Assembly: GCA_903950295.1 (NCBI GenBank)
Contig: CAJBAP010000391.1
Span: forward strand, 1-14,483
Source of the DNA: an uncultured Rhodocyclaceae bacterium
GTDB lineage: Bacteria; Pseudomonadota; Gammaproteobacteria; Burkholderiales; Rhodocyclaceae
DNA: 14,483 nt
Direction of reading: 5' to 3'
Position 1 is the stretch's first letter; each line of letters starts with the position of its first letter. Shown piece after piece: positions 1 through 6,567 of this stretch. A model generated the notes under the pieces. That model saw only the letters and a list, made by a program, of their open reading frames with translations, made no database searches and was not told where the DNA came from. Made by a program: the position numbers and the translations under genes.

Positions 1-1
1 C

Positions 2-493
2 GGTTGCGGCTACTGCGTCACCGGTTGCCCCTTCAATGTGCCGCGCATCTCCAAGGACGACAGCAAGGCCTACAAGTGCTCGCTGTGCTCCGATCGCGTG
101 GCCGTTGGCCAGGCGCCGGCCTGCGCCAAGGTGTGCCCGACCGGCGCGATCCAGTTCGGCTCGAAAGAGCAGATGAAGGATTACGCCGAGAAGCGCCTCG
201 TGGATCTCAAGTCGCGTGGCTACGACAAGGCGGGGCTCTACGATCCGCAAGGGGTGGGCGGCACGCACGTCATGTATGTGCTGCATCACGCCGACCGGCC
301 GGAGCTGTATAGCAACCTCCCCAACGACCCCGGCATCAGTCCGCTGGTCTCGTTGTGGAAGGGCTTCGCCAAGCCGCTCGCCAACGTTGCACTGGCGGCC
401 GTGGCGCTGGGTAGCCTGTTCCACTACATCACCCAGGGGCCGAACGAAGTCTCCAAGGAACTGGAAGACGAGCTTGAAAAGGAGGAATCATGA
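2..493 (+). CDS. fdxH: Formate dehydrogenase iron-sulfur (beta) subunit, 3' part
   Basis: This is the C-terminal 163 residues of the beta subunit of a membrane-bound, periplasm-facing formate dehydrogenase; the start lies before the window. The fragment opens inside a ferredoxin motif (Cys at fragment residues 2, 5, 9) and has a second set of cysteines at 26, 29, 41 and 45, typical of the [4Fe-4S] chain that passes electrons from the catalytic subunit to the cytochrome b subunit. The stretch [20 protein letters not shown] closely matches what I recall of E. coli FdnH/FdoH. One hydrophobic segment near residues 120-142 is the family's C-terminal membrane anchor, followed by an acidic tail. The gamma subunit follows, so an alpha (probably selenocysteine) subunit should lie just upstream. 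Family assignment is very secure; the choice between FdnH and FdoH names is not meaningful here. Confidence 0.96.
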   Translation, partial: GCGYCVTGCPFNVPRISKDDSKAYKCSLCSDRVAVGQAPACAKVCPTGAIQFGSKEQMKDYAEKRLVDLKSRGYDKAGLYDPQGVGGTHVMYVLHHADRPELYSNLPNDPGISPLVSLWKGFAKPLANVALAAVALGSLFHYITQGPNEVSKELEDELEKEES

Positions 494-573
494 CCCGCCC
501 CCTTCGCTTCCCCCTCGCGGGGGAAAGTCTTCTTGCTCGCTGCGCGCGTCATCTTGAGGAGAACAAACAATGA
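490..573 (+). CDS. Candidate 27-aa leader/coupling ORF between beta and gamma subunit genes
   Basis: A small open frame fills the gap between the beta and gamma subunit genes. Its ATG overlaps the beta stop (ATGA at 490-493) and its TGA overlaps the gamma start (ATGA at 570-573). A strong Shine-Dalgarno AAGGAGG sits at 479-485, five bases before this ATG, although the gamma gene has its own site at 556-562. The peptide starts [15 protein letters not shown] and is rich in Arg and Leu, with no domain I recognise. It may serve only to carry ribosomes through the hairpin at 508-525 and couple translation, or it may be a chance open frame. The fit at both ends is seen directly; expression is inference. 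Confidence 0.35.
   Translation: MTRPLRFPLAGESLLARCARHLEENKQ
508..525 (+). other. Intercistronic hairpin in the fdh operon
   Basis: TTCCCCC (508-514) and GGGGGAA (519-525) form a perfect 7-bp stem around a TCGC tetraloop in the 76-nt gap between beta and gamma subunit genes. There is no T-tract, so it is not an intrinsic terminator. It may stabilise or process the polycistronic message. Confidence 0.5.
556..562 (+). promoter_or_regulatory. Ribosome binding site of fdoI
   Basis: GAGGAGA lies 7 bases before the ATG at 570. It fixes the start of the gamma subunit and shows that the gene need not depend only on coupling from upstream. Confidence 0.75.
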
Positions 574-1193
574 TCCGCAATCCGAAAGACCTGCAGCGCT
601 ACACGGCGCACGAGCGGGCCAATCACTGGGTCGTGGGCATCAGCTTCATTCTGCTCGCGCTCTCCGGCCTGGCTTTCTTCCATCCGGCGTTCTGGCCGCT
701 GACGCAGTTGTTTGGCGGCGGCGTCTGGTCGCGCATCCTGCATCCTTTCATCGGGGTGCTGATGACGCTCTCCTTCCTCGGGCTGTTCTTCCGCTTCAAG
801 TCATTGAACACCATGACGCCGGCGGATCAGGAGTGGCTGTCGCGGGCGGGTGAGATGGTGACCGGAGATGACCACAACATGCCGGAACAGGGCAAGTACA
901 ACGGCGGCCAGAAGATGATGTTCTGGGTCATGGCTGCCAGCGTCGCGCTGCTGTTCGTCTCTGGCATCCTGCTGTGGCGTGCCTACTTCAGCTTCCCGGT
1001 GGGGGCCGTGCGCTTCGGGGCCGTGGTCCATGCGGCAACGGCGGCGGTCATGATCGGTGTTGCCTTCGTTCACATCTATGCGGCAATCTGGGTCAAGGGC
1101 ACCATGCGCGCCATGTGGTACGGCACGGTGACACGCGCCTGGGCCAAGCAGCACCACCGCGCATGGTATCGACAAGTCACTGGCAAGCCCTGA
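570..1193 (+). CDS. fdoI: Formate dehydrogenase cytochrome b (gamma) subunit
   Basis: This 207-residue integral membrane protein is the diheme cytochrome b556 subunit that takes electrons from the beta subunit and reduces quinone. Four hydrophobic helices are visible at about residues 19-40, 56-76, 116-136 and 150-172. Histidines at 19, 58, 154 and 168 line up with the four heme-ligand histidines known from E. coli FdnI. The length matches the family (about 210 aa). The start at 570 is supported by the GAGGAGA site and by the usual N-terminus with the ERANHWVVG motif. It follows the beta gene in the same operon, and a strong terminator lies 20 nt after its stop, so it closes the structural part of the operon. 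The assignment is secure; fdnI or fdhC would be equally valid names. Confidence 0.95.
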   Translation: MIRNPKDLQRYTAHERANHWVVGISFILLALSGLAFFHPAFWPLTQLFGGGVWSRILHPFIGVLMTLSFLGLFFRFKSLNTMTPADQEWLSRAGEMVTGDDHNMPEQGKYNGGQKMMFWVMAASVALLFVSGILLWRAYFSFPVGAVRFGAVVHAATAAVMIGVAFVHIYAAIWVKGTMRAMWYGTVTRAWAKQHHRAWYRQVTGKP

Positions 1194-1213
1194 TTCTCCA
1201 GTGTTAAGCTACT

Positions 1214-1243
1214 AGCCCGCAGGTAAGTCCTGCGGGCTTTTTT
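1214..1243 (+). terminator. Intrinsic terminator after fdoI
   Basis: AGCCCGCAGG (1214-1223) and CCTGCGGGCT (1229-1238) form a perfect 10-bp stem with loop TAAGT, followed by a run of six T (1238-1243). This is a textbook Rho-independent terminator. It ends only 11 bases before the fdhE start codon. Confidence 0.92.
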
Positions 1244-1254
1244 ATCTCCATTCC

Positions 1255-2184
1255 ATGACCGCCACTACACAAGCTCCCGCAATTCCCATCAAGTCGTCCA
1301 GCGAACCGCCTGCGGTGATTGCTCCAGCTACTGATATCTTCGCTGCGCGCGCTGCGCGTTTCGAGCAACTGGCCACGGGGCACACGCTCGGCGACTGGTT
1401 GCGCTTCCTCGCCGTAATCAGCCGCGCGCAGCACGATGCGCTGCAAACCTTGCCGGTGTTGCCACTCCCCTCAGCAGATGCGCTGCTGCAGGCACGCGAA
1501 CACCGCATGCCACCACTGCCTGCGCAGCACTGGCAGCGCGACCCGGCTTGGCATGGGGTGCTGCGGCAACTCGCCGCTACCGTTATGCCAGCCGCACCTG
1601 AAGCCGCGCGTGCCGATCTCGCGCGCATCGCCACGTTACCTGCCGACAAGCTCGAAGAACTTGCCGAACGCGTTTTGCACACCGAATTTTATGGCGATGA
1701 TGCGGCACTCTTGCCTTACGTCGGCGCTGCGTTGCAAGTGTTATGGACCGGGCTGGCACAAAAAGTCGGTGCTGGCCCCTCTGGCATTGCGGCGCTCGAT
1801 GTCCCCGGTGTTTGCCCCTGCTGCGGTTTTCTGCCGGTGGCCAGCATCGTGAAAACGGTGGGCGAAACAGCCAACCTGCGCTACCTGCACTGCGCCCTGT
1901 GCAACACCGAATGGAACCTGGTGCGCGTCAAATGCGCCGCCTGTGACGCCAACGACGGTATCAGCTATCGCCAGCTCGAAGGCGCAGGCGTGAAAAATCC
2001 CGCAGCCATGCGCGCCGAGACCTGCGACAGTTGCAAGAGTTACCTGAAGATCGTCTATACGGAAAAGGGGGGTGTCGATCCCGTGGCTGACGATCTCGCC
2101 ACTCTGGCACTGGACATCCTGGTCGATGAAGCCGGCTATGCCCGCGCTGGCCCGAACCTGCTGCTGGTGCCCGGTAACGGCTGA
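1255..2184 (+). CDS. fdhE: Formate dehydrogenase accessory protein FdhE
   Basis: FdhE is a cytoplasmic maturation factor needed for active membrane-bound formate dehydrogenase; the E. coli protein is known to bind iron through conserved CxxC motifs. This 309-residue protein has the four expected pairs: CPCC at 187-190, CALC at 213-216, CAAC at 227-230 and CDSC at 257-260. The N-terminal part contains ARFEQLATGHTLGDWLRFLA, similar to FdhE N-termini. Length matches the E. coli protein (309 aa). The ATG at 1255 has no clear Shine-Dalgarno and sits 11 nt after the T-tract of a strong terminator, so expression may depend on read-through from the fdh operon; no better in-frame start is visible. Residues 170-174 (KVGAG) carry one copy of the short repeat described separately. 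Identification is secure; the start is less so. Confidence 0.95.
   Translation: MTATTQAPAIPIKSSSEPPAVIAPATDIFAARAARFEQLATGHTLGDWLRFLAVISRAQHDALQTLPVLPLPSADALLQAREHRMPPLPAQHWQRDPAWHGVLRQLAATVMPAAPEAARADLARIATLPADKLEELAERVLHTEFYGDDAALLPYVGAALQVLWTGLAQKVGAGPSGIAALDVPGVCPCCGFLPVASIVKTVGETANLRYLHCALCNTEWNLVRVKCAACDANDGISYRQLEGAGVKNPAAMRAETCDSCKSYLKIVYTEKGGVDPVADDLATLALDILVDEAGYARAGPNLLLVPGNG
1761..1776 (+). repeat. KVGAG-encoding repeat, copy 1 (in fdhE)
   Basis: AAAAGTCGGTGCTGGC, one base different from the core of the three copies in selA and selB, and in the same codon phase (Lys-Val-Gly-Ala-Gly). Similarity to the others fades 3' of the core. Confidence 0.6.
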
Positions 2185-2196
2185 AAACCGGCGCAG

Positions 2197-2215
2197 GCGG
2201 GGTGAAATGCCCCGC
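2197..2215 (+). other. Hairpin after fdhE
   Basis: GCGGGG (2197-2202) pairs with CCCCGC (2210-2215) around a TGAAATG loop, 12 nt after the fdhE stop. No T-tract follows, so its role as a terminator is doubtful. The following 36 nt also contain the short palindrome CCAACTGATTGG (2244-2255). Confidence 0.4.
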
Positions 2216-2260
2216 ATGAGGTACGTAGCCGCAGGCAGACGCCCCAACTGATTGGTCCCC

Positions 2261-2848
2261 ATGACGCATTCCATCTGGCACCTCTACATCCTCGAATGCA
2301 CCGACGGATCCCTCTACACGGGAATCACAATTGACGTCGAACGTCGTTTTCTGGAGCATTTAAACGGAAAAGGTTCACGCTATACCCGTTCCCATAAGCC
2401 GATTCACTTGGTAGCATCCTGTTCCGTCGGTTCGCATTCAGAAGCGCTGCGGGCCGAAATGGAAATCAAGCGATTGCCGAAGGCAAAAAAGATTGTCGCC
2501 GTCCGGTCGTTTGCCAAATCACTAACGCATGACTCTCACAGGAAAGACACCATGAACAAAACAGAACTCATCGAAGCCATTGCCAAGTCCTCTGAACTCA
2601 CCAAGGCCGATGCCGAGCGGGCAGTTTCTGCCATGATCGCCACCGTCGTCAAAACCGTTGCCAAGGGCGACACCGTTACCCTGGTTGGCTTCGGTACCTT
2701 CAAGTCATCCAAGCGCGCCGCGCGTACCGGCCGCAACCCGGCCACCGGCGCCGTTCTGAAAATCGCCGCTACGACCGTGCCGCGTTTTACGGCGGGTGCG
2801 ACCTTCAAGGCCACTGTTGCCGGCAAGAAGGCTGCCAAGAAGAAGTAA
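2261..2848 (+). CDS. GIY-YIG nuclease domain protein (YhbQ type), open in frame into HU
   Basis: Residues 1 to about 80 form a small GIY-YIG domain of the YhbQ/UPF0213 type: HLYILE with Tyr9, LYTGIT with Tyr19, Arg28/Arg29, and Glu66 in the ExxIK context all fit catalytic or conserved positions. Stand-alone relatives are usually about 80-100 aa and poorly characterised; a DNA-cleaving role is inferred from the fold. Here no stop codon occurs, and the frame continues through a 10-20 residue linker into a full HU protein, giving 195 aa in total. I chose ATG 2261 over the TTG at 2252 because relatives begin just before the first motif; no strong ribosome site is visible for either. The sequence A AAA AAG (2485-2491), in the zero frame, could permit a -1 shift ending at TGA 2530-2532 and releasing a separate nuclease. 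A real fusion, a sequencing slip in the A6 run, or recoding are all possible. Confidence 0.72.
   Translation: MTHSIWHLYILECTDGSLYTGITIDVERRFLEHLNGKGSRYTRSHKPIHLVASCSVGSHSEALRAEMEIKRLPKAKKIVAVRSFAKSLTHDSHRKDTMNKTELIEAIAKSSELTKADAERAVSAMIATVVKTVAKGDTVTLVGFGTFKSSKRAARTGRNPATGAVLKIAATTVPRFTAGATFKATVAGKKAAKKK
2552..2848 (+). CDS. HU-family DNA-binding protein
   Basis: This 98-residue product is a histone-like HU protein, a nucleoid protein that bends DNA as a dimer. It shows the family layout: an N-terminal helical part beginning MNKTELIEAIAKSSELTKADAE, the GFGTFKSSKRAARTGRNPATG region leading into the DNA-binding arm, and the C-terminal strand before a Lys-rich tail (AGKKAAKKK), a tail common in betaproteobacterial HU proteins. 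The ATG at 2552 is preceded by AGGAAAG (2540-2546), which supports independent initiation even though the upstream nuclease frame reads straight into it. Hence HU can be made alone and perhaps also as the C-terminal part of a fusion. A perfect hairpin 8 nt after the stop ends the unit. The HU assignment is secure; whether it is HupA-like, HupB-like or a paralogue cannot be said. Confidence 0.93.
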   Translation: MNKTELIEAIAKSSELTKADAERAVSAMIATVVKTVAKGDTVTLVGFGTFKSSKRAARTGRNPATGAVLKIAATTVPRFTAGATFKATVAGKKAAKKK

Positions 2849-2855
2849 GCCTCGG

Positions 2856-2886
2856 GAAGCGGTACTTGTGCGCCAAGTACCGCTTC
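2856..2886 (+). terminator. Hairpin terminator after the HU gene
   Basis: GAAGCGGTACTTG (2856-2868) and CAAGTACCGCTTC (2874-2886) form a perfect 13-bp stem with loop TGCGC, 7 nt after the HU stop. There is no T-run, so termination would be imperfect or Rho-aided; it may also protect the 3' end. The rest of the gap to 3077 shows nothing else I can support. Confidence 0.65.
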
Positions 2887-3077
2887 ATCGCCGCTTCTCT
2901 CCACCGTCGTAATCGAGCGCCTCCATTGAGACATTTGCTGTCCCTGTTTGTTATCACGGCGTGTCGGAGCGGCATTACCTGAAGACGGATTTCAAAATAT
3001 TTCGGGACTCGCAGGGCAACTGATTTCGACCTGGTTACAATTGCTCATCTTCGTTTCTGCCCGGTACGGGTGAAGCC

Positions 3078-4493
3078 ATGCAACCACTCTCCCAACTGCC
3101 CTCTGTCGACCGCCTGCTTTCCCAACCGGCGGTTGTTTCCTTGATCGAAGCCCATGGCCGAGCCGTCGTCACCGGCGTCGTCCGTGCTGCCTTGATTGCC
3201 GCGCGCGCTGCGGTCAAGTCCGGCGCACTGCTGCCCGATGAGGCAACGCTGCTGGAAAAAGTCGGCGCTGGCGTGACGGCATTGTCGGCACCCAAACTCC
3301 GCCCGGTATTCAACCTCACCGGTACGGTGTTGCACACCAACCTCGGTCGCGCCAGCTTGCCCGATGAAGCCATCGAGGCGCTGGTTACAGCGGCGCGCAG
3401 CCCGTGTGCGCTCGAATACGATCTCGCCAGCGGTGGTCGTGGCGATCGCGACGATGTGGTCAATGAACTGCTCTGCGAACTCACCGGCGCCGAGGCGGCG
3501 ACCGTGGTCAATAACAATGCTGCGGCCGTGTTCTTGTTGCTCAACACGCTGGCGGCGAAGCAGCGCGTGATCGTCTCGCGTGGCGAACTGGTCGAGATCG
3601 GCGGCGCTTTTCGCGTGCCCGACATCATGAGTCGCGCCGGGGCGAAACTGGTCGAGGTCGGCACGACGAACCGCACGCATCTCAAGGATTTCGCCGCAGC
3701 TATCGAGGCGGTACCGGTTGCCCGCACGGCGATGCTGATGAAGGTGCATGCCAGCAATTATGCGATCCAGGGTTTTACCCATGCGGTGCCAGAAACCGAA
3801 CTGGCGGCACTTGCCCACCAGCATGGCCTGCCCTGCGTTATTGATCTTGGCTCCGGTATGCTGATTGACCTTCACAAATGGGGGTTGCCGCATGAGCCCA
3901 CCCCGCGTGAGGCCATCGCTGCCGGTGCCGACCTCGTTTGCTTCTCCGGCGACAAGCTGCTGGGCGGCCCGCAAGCAGGGCTGCTGGTTGGCAAGAAAGA
4001 ACTGATCGCGAAGATCAAGAAGAATCCGCTCAAGCGTGCCTTGCGTGTCGGCAAGCTCACGCTCGCGGCGCTGGAAGCCGTGCTGCGGCTTTACCGCGAT
4101 CCTGACCGGTTGCATCTGCGCCTGGCATCTTTGCGCCAATTGACGCGTGCCGAAGCTGATGTCCGGAGCGCCGCCGAGCGCTTGTTCCCGGCGTTGCAAC
4201 TGGCGCTGCATGGACTGCCGGTCAGCATTGGAATCGTCGCACTGAAATCGCAGATCGGTTCCGGTTCACTGCCGGTCGATCGTCTGCCCTCGGCCGGCTT
4301 CTCGGTCCGCCCGCAGGGGAAAAGGAGCGGCGTGCTCAACCGCATCGAAACTGCACTGCGTGGTGTTAGTCATCCGCTGCAGCCGATCATCGGCCGCATT
4401 GAGGACGGCGCACTGCTGCTCGACCTGCGCTGCCTTGATCAGCGTGATGAATCTGCGTTTGCCATGTCACTGGCGGCAATCCACGTCGCATGA
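3078..4493 (+). CDS. selA: L-seryl-tRNA(Sec) selenium transferase SelA
   Basis: SelA is a PLP enzyme that converts seryl-tRNA(Sec) to selenocysteyl-tRNA(Sec) using selenophosphate. The 471-residue protein is close to the E. coli length (463). Diagnostic blocks are [14 protein letters not shown] near residues 78-91, the [12 protein letters not shown] segment, and [13 protein letters not shown] with Lys293 as the PLP-binding lysine (E. coli Lys295). The ATG at 3078 gives the usual N-terminus, with only a weak GGGTGA ribosome site before it. The last codons overlap selB by ATGA, so the two are translationally coupled. Residues 61-65 (KVGAG) carry one copy of a short repeat also present in fdhE and selB; it sits in the variable part before the core and is not a conserved SelA feature as far as I recall. 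Identification is very secure. Confidence 0.97.
   Translation: MQPLSQLPSVDRLLSQPAVVSLIEAHGRAVVTGVVRAALIAARAAVKSGALLPDEATLLEKVGAGVTALSAPKLRPVFNLTGTVLHTNLGRASLPDEAIEALVTAARSPCALEYDLASGGRGDRDDVVNELLCELTGAEAATVVNNNAAAVFLLLNTLAAKQRVIVSRGELVEIGGAFRVPDIMSRAGAKLVEVGTTNRTHLKDFAAAIEAVPVARTAMLMKVHASNYAIQGFTHAVPETELAALAHQHGLPCVIDLGSGMLIDLHKWGLPHEPTPREAIAAGADLVCFSGDKLLGGPQAGLLVGKKELIAKIKKNPLKRALRVGKLTLAALEAVLRLYRDPDRLHLRLASLRQLTRAEADVRSAAERLFPALQLALHGLPVSIGIVALKSQIGSGSLPVDRLPSAGFSVRPQGKRSGVLNRIETALRGVSHPLQPIIGRIEDGALLLDLRCLDQRDESAFAMSLAAIHVA
3257..3280 (+). repeat. KVGAG-encoding repeat, copy 2 (in selA)
   Basis: The block begins AAAAGTCGGCGCTGGCG and ends GACGGC, with one variable base between. It matches the two selB copies at 23 of 24 positions and is in the same codon phase. 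Confidence 0.7.
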
Positions 4494-6403
4494 TCGTCGG
4501 CACTGCGGGCCACATCGATCACGGCAAGACCACGCTGGTGAAGGCGCTCACCGGCATTGATGCCGATCGCCTGCCCGAAGAAAAGGCGCGTGGCATTACG
4601 CTTGATCTCGGCTATGCCTACACGCCTCTGCCCGATGGCAGTGTGCTCGGTTTCGTCGATGTACCGGGACACGAGAAGCTGATCCACAACATGCTGGCCG
4701 GCGCCACCGGTATCGATTTCGTCCTGCTGGTGATTGCGGCCGATGACGGGCCGATGCCGCAGACGCGCGAACATCTGGAGCTGCTCGATCTGCTTGGCCT
4801 GGCGCGTGGCGCGGTGGCGCTGACGAAGATTGACATGGTGACGCCTGAACGCCTGGCGGCGGTGCAGGCTGAGGTCGATGCCTTGCTCGCAGACAGTTCG
4901 CTTGCCGGCAGCCCGGTGTTTCCGCTTTCGGGCCGTAGCGGCGCCGGGGTGCCGGCGCTGCGTACCCACCTTGAGGCCTCTGCGGCTGCACTGCGCACAC
5001 GCTTGAGCACGGGCCGTTTCCGTCTTGCCATCGATCGCAGTTTTACGCTCTCCGGTGTCGGCACTGTCGTCACCGGCACTGCACACTCGGGAAAAGTCGG
5101 CGCTGGCGAGACGGCGATCATCTCGCCCCCTGGGCTGAAAGCCCGTGTGCGCAGCTTGCATGTGCAGGATCGACCGGCGCCAAGCGGCCGGGCGGGCGAG
5201 CGCTGCGCCCTGGCGCTGACGGGGGACTTCGAGAAGAAGGATATCGAACGCGGCATGTGGCTCGTCGATCCGGTACTGGCGCTGCCGCTTAACCGTTTTC
5301 ATGCCGAGCTGCGCGTGCCGGCGGATCAGTTTGCACTCAAGCACTGGCAGGCCGTGCATGTCCATTTGGGTACTGCCGACATCCTCGGCCGCGTCGCCCT
5401 GCTTGATTGCGAAAAAGTCGGCGCTGGCGGGACGGCATTGGCTGAAATCATTCTCGAACAGCCAAGCCTCGCCGTGCACGGCGACCGCTTCATCCTGCGT
5501 GATGCCGGTGCGCAACGCACTGTCGCCGGTGGTCGCGTGCTGGACATCTTTCCGCCGACGCGACACAAGCGTGCGCCGGCACGGCTCGATCTGTTGCGCA
5601 CCATGCGCGCTGACGATCCTGCTGCCACGCTCGCGCAACTCGCTGCACAGGCCGTTGCCGGTGTTGATCTCGTGCGCTTCGGCATTAACTGGAACCTGAG
5701 CGACAGTGCTGCCCAAATCTTGTGGGCGCATGCCGGGTTGCGCGTGATCCATGCCGGCGAGGCGCACACCGGCTTTGCATCGGGCACCTGGCTGGCCCTC
5801 GCGCAAAAGTTGCTCGATGTCCTGGCGCACGAGCATGAGCGCGCACCCGACATGGTCGGCGTCGAGCGTGAACGCCTGCGCCGCATGACGCTAGCCACGC
5901 TGGCGCGCGGTGCTTTCACTGCGCTGGTGGATGAACTCCTGGCTGCCGGCAGAATTGCCCAGACACGCGCCTGGCTGCATCTGCCCGAGCATCGCGCCAG
6001 TGTTTCGGGCGCCGATCGCGATTTGTTTGCCGTGCTGAAACCCTTGCTGGAGGCAAATCCGTACAACCCGCCGCGTGTGCGTGACGTATTCAAGGCTACC
6101 GGCACACCCGAAGATACCGTGCGCCAACTGTTTCGACGTATTGCGCGTGCCGGCGAACTCTATCCGGTTGCCCACGATCACTACTTCACTGCCAGCGCCG
6201 TGGCGGAACTCGCCGCAATGGTTCAGGAACTTTGCCAACAAGAGGGCGCCGCGCGTGCCGCAGACCTGCGTGACCGCATTGGCAGTGGCCGCAAGGTGGC
6301 GATCCACATCCTCGAATTCTTCGATCGCATCGGCTACACTCGCCGCGTGCAGGACGACCATATCGTGCGGCGGGAAGGTGCCGCACCCGACTGGGCAACA
6401 TGA
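4490..6403 (+). CDS. selB: Selenocysteine-specific elongation factor SelB
   Basis: SelB is the EF-Tu-like GTPase that brings Sec-tRNA to the ribosome at UGA codons marked by a SECIS hairpin. The 637-residue protein (E. coli 614) has the GTPase motifs [12 protein letters not shown] (residues 4-15), DVPGHE (57-62) and TKID (112-115), then EF-Tu-like beta-barrel domains to about residue 350, and a C-terminal half of winged helices ending in [18 protein letters not shown], the RNA-binding part in known SelB. The ATG at 4490 overlaps the selA stop. The gene ends with two consecutive TGA codons (6401-6406), notable in a UGA-decoding cell. Two repeat copies encode KVGAG at residues 202-206 and 309-313, both in the beta-barrel region. 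tRNA-Sec starts 8 nt downstream. Identification is very secure. Confidence 0.97.
   Translation: MIVGTAGHIDHGKTTLVKALTGIDADRLPEEKARGITLDLGYAYTPLPDGSVLGFVDVPGHEKLIHNMLAGATGIDFVLLVIAADDGPMPQTREHLELLDLLGLARGAVALTKIDMVTPERLAAVQAEVDALLADSSLAGSPVFPLSGRSGAGVPALRTHLEASAAALRTRLSTGRFRLAIDRSFTLSGVGTVVTGTAHSGKVGAGETAIISPPGLKARVRSLHVQDRPAPSGRAGERCALALTGDFEKKDIERGMWLVDPVLALPLNRFHAELRVPADQFALKHWQAVHVHLGTADILGRVALLDCEKVGAGGTALAEIILEQPSLAVHGDRFILRDAGAQRTVAGGRVLDIFPPTRHKRAPARLDLLRTMRADDPAATLAQLAAQAVAGVDLVRFGINWNLSDSAAQILWAHAGLRVIHAGEAHTGFASGTWLALAQKLLDVLAHEHERAPDMVGVERERLRRMTLATLARGAFTALVDELLAAGRIAQTRAWLHLPEHRASVSGADRDLFAVLKPLLEANPYNPPRVRDVFKATGTPEDTVRQLFRRIARAGELYPVAHDHYFTASAVAELAAMVQELCQQEGAARAADLRDRIGSGRKVAIHILEFFDRIGYTRRVQDDHIVRREGAAPDWAT
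5092..5115 (+). repeat. KVGAG-encoding repeat, copy 3 (in selB)
   Basis: Same 24-base block as in selA (one variable base), starting AAAAGTCGGCGCTGGCG and ending GACGGC. It lies in the first beta-barrel domain, where a glycine-rich turn is normal for the family, so here the repeat coincides with a native feature. Confidence 0.65.
5413..5436 (+). repeat. KVGAG-encoding repeat, copy 4 (in selB)
   Basis: Same 24-base block, 321 bases after copy 3 and in the same phase. It shares six further bases (ATTG after GACGGC, and GA before the A-run) with the selA copy, so these two match over about 30 bases. Confidence 0.7.
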
Positions 6404-6411
6404 TGAACAAC

Positions 6412-6507
6412 GGAAGAGAACGTTCCCCGGTGGGGCGGCCGGTCTTCAAAATCGGTAGGGGTCGCCATGCGGTCCCGGGTGGGTTCGACTCCCTCTCTCT
6501 TCCGCCA
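6412..6507 (+). tRNA. selC: tRNA-Sec (anticodon TCA)
   Basis: The 96-nt gene folds as a selenocysteine tRNA. The long 8-bp acceptor stem pairs GGAAGAGA (6412-6419) with TCTCTTCC (6496-6503), followed by discriminator G and an encoded CCA (6505-6507). The anticodon loop CTTCAAA (6444-6450) presents TCA at 6446-6448, reading UGA, on stem CCGGT/ATCGG. A long variable arm follows, and the T-arm contains GGTTCGACTCC. The match to E. coli selC is evident along the gene. It lies 8 nt after selB on the same strand, so it is probably released from the selAB transcript. Confidence 0.97.
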
Positions 6508-6519
6508 AGCAATATCCGC

Positions 6520-6542
6520 GCGGCGGACTGCTGATCCGTCGC
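6520..6542 (+). terminator. Hairpin downstream of tRNA-Sec
   Basis: GCGGCGGA (6520-6527) pairs with TCCGTCGC (6535-6542), eight pairs including one G-U, loop CTGCTGA, starting 12 nt after the tRNA CCA end. No T-tract follows. It may end the sel operon or, read on the other strand, the convergent EF-hand gene. Confidence 0.35.
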
Positions 6543-6567
6543 CGGTGGCGGGTACTATCTGGCCAAT

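Noticed and set aside
1191..1223. Possible selenocysteine read-through of TGA stops (fdoI, fdhE, lipoyl carrier gene)
   Set aside because: Sequence after these TGA codons either stops within about ten codons or does not resemble the protein family; the proteins already have their full family lengths. The expected selenoprotein is the formate dehydrogenase alpha subunit outside the window.
3013..3041. selA promoter with -10 TACAAT at 3036-3041
   Set aside because: The -10 is fair but no acceptable -35 lies at 16-18 nt, so I do not list it.
3035..6105. Long reverse-strand open frames opposite selA and selB (up to 465 codons)
   Set aside because: They are antisense shadows of GC-rich codon use; they lack recognisable domains and ribosome sites, while the forward frames are unmistakable SelA and SelB.
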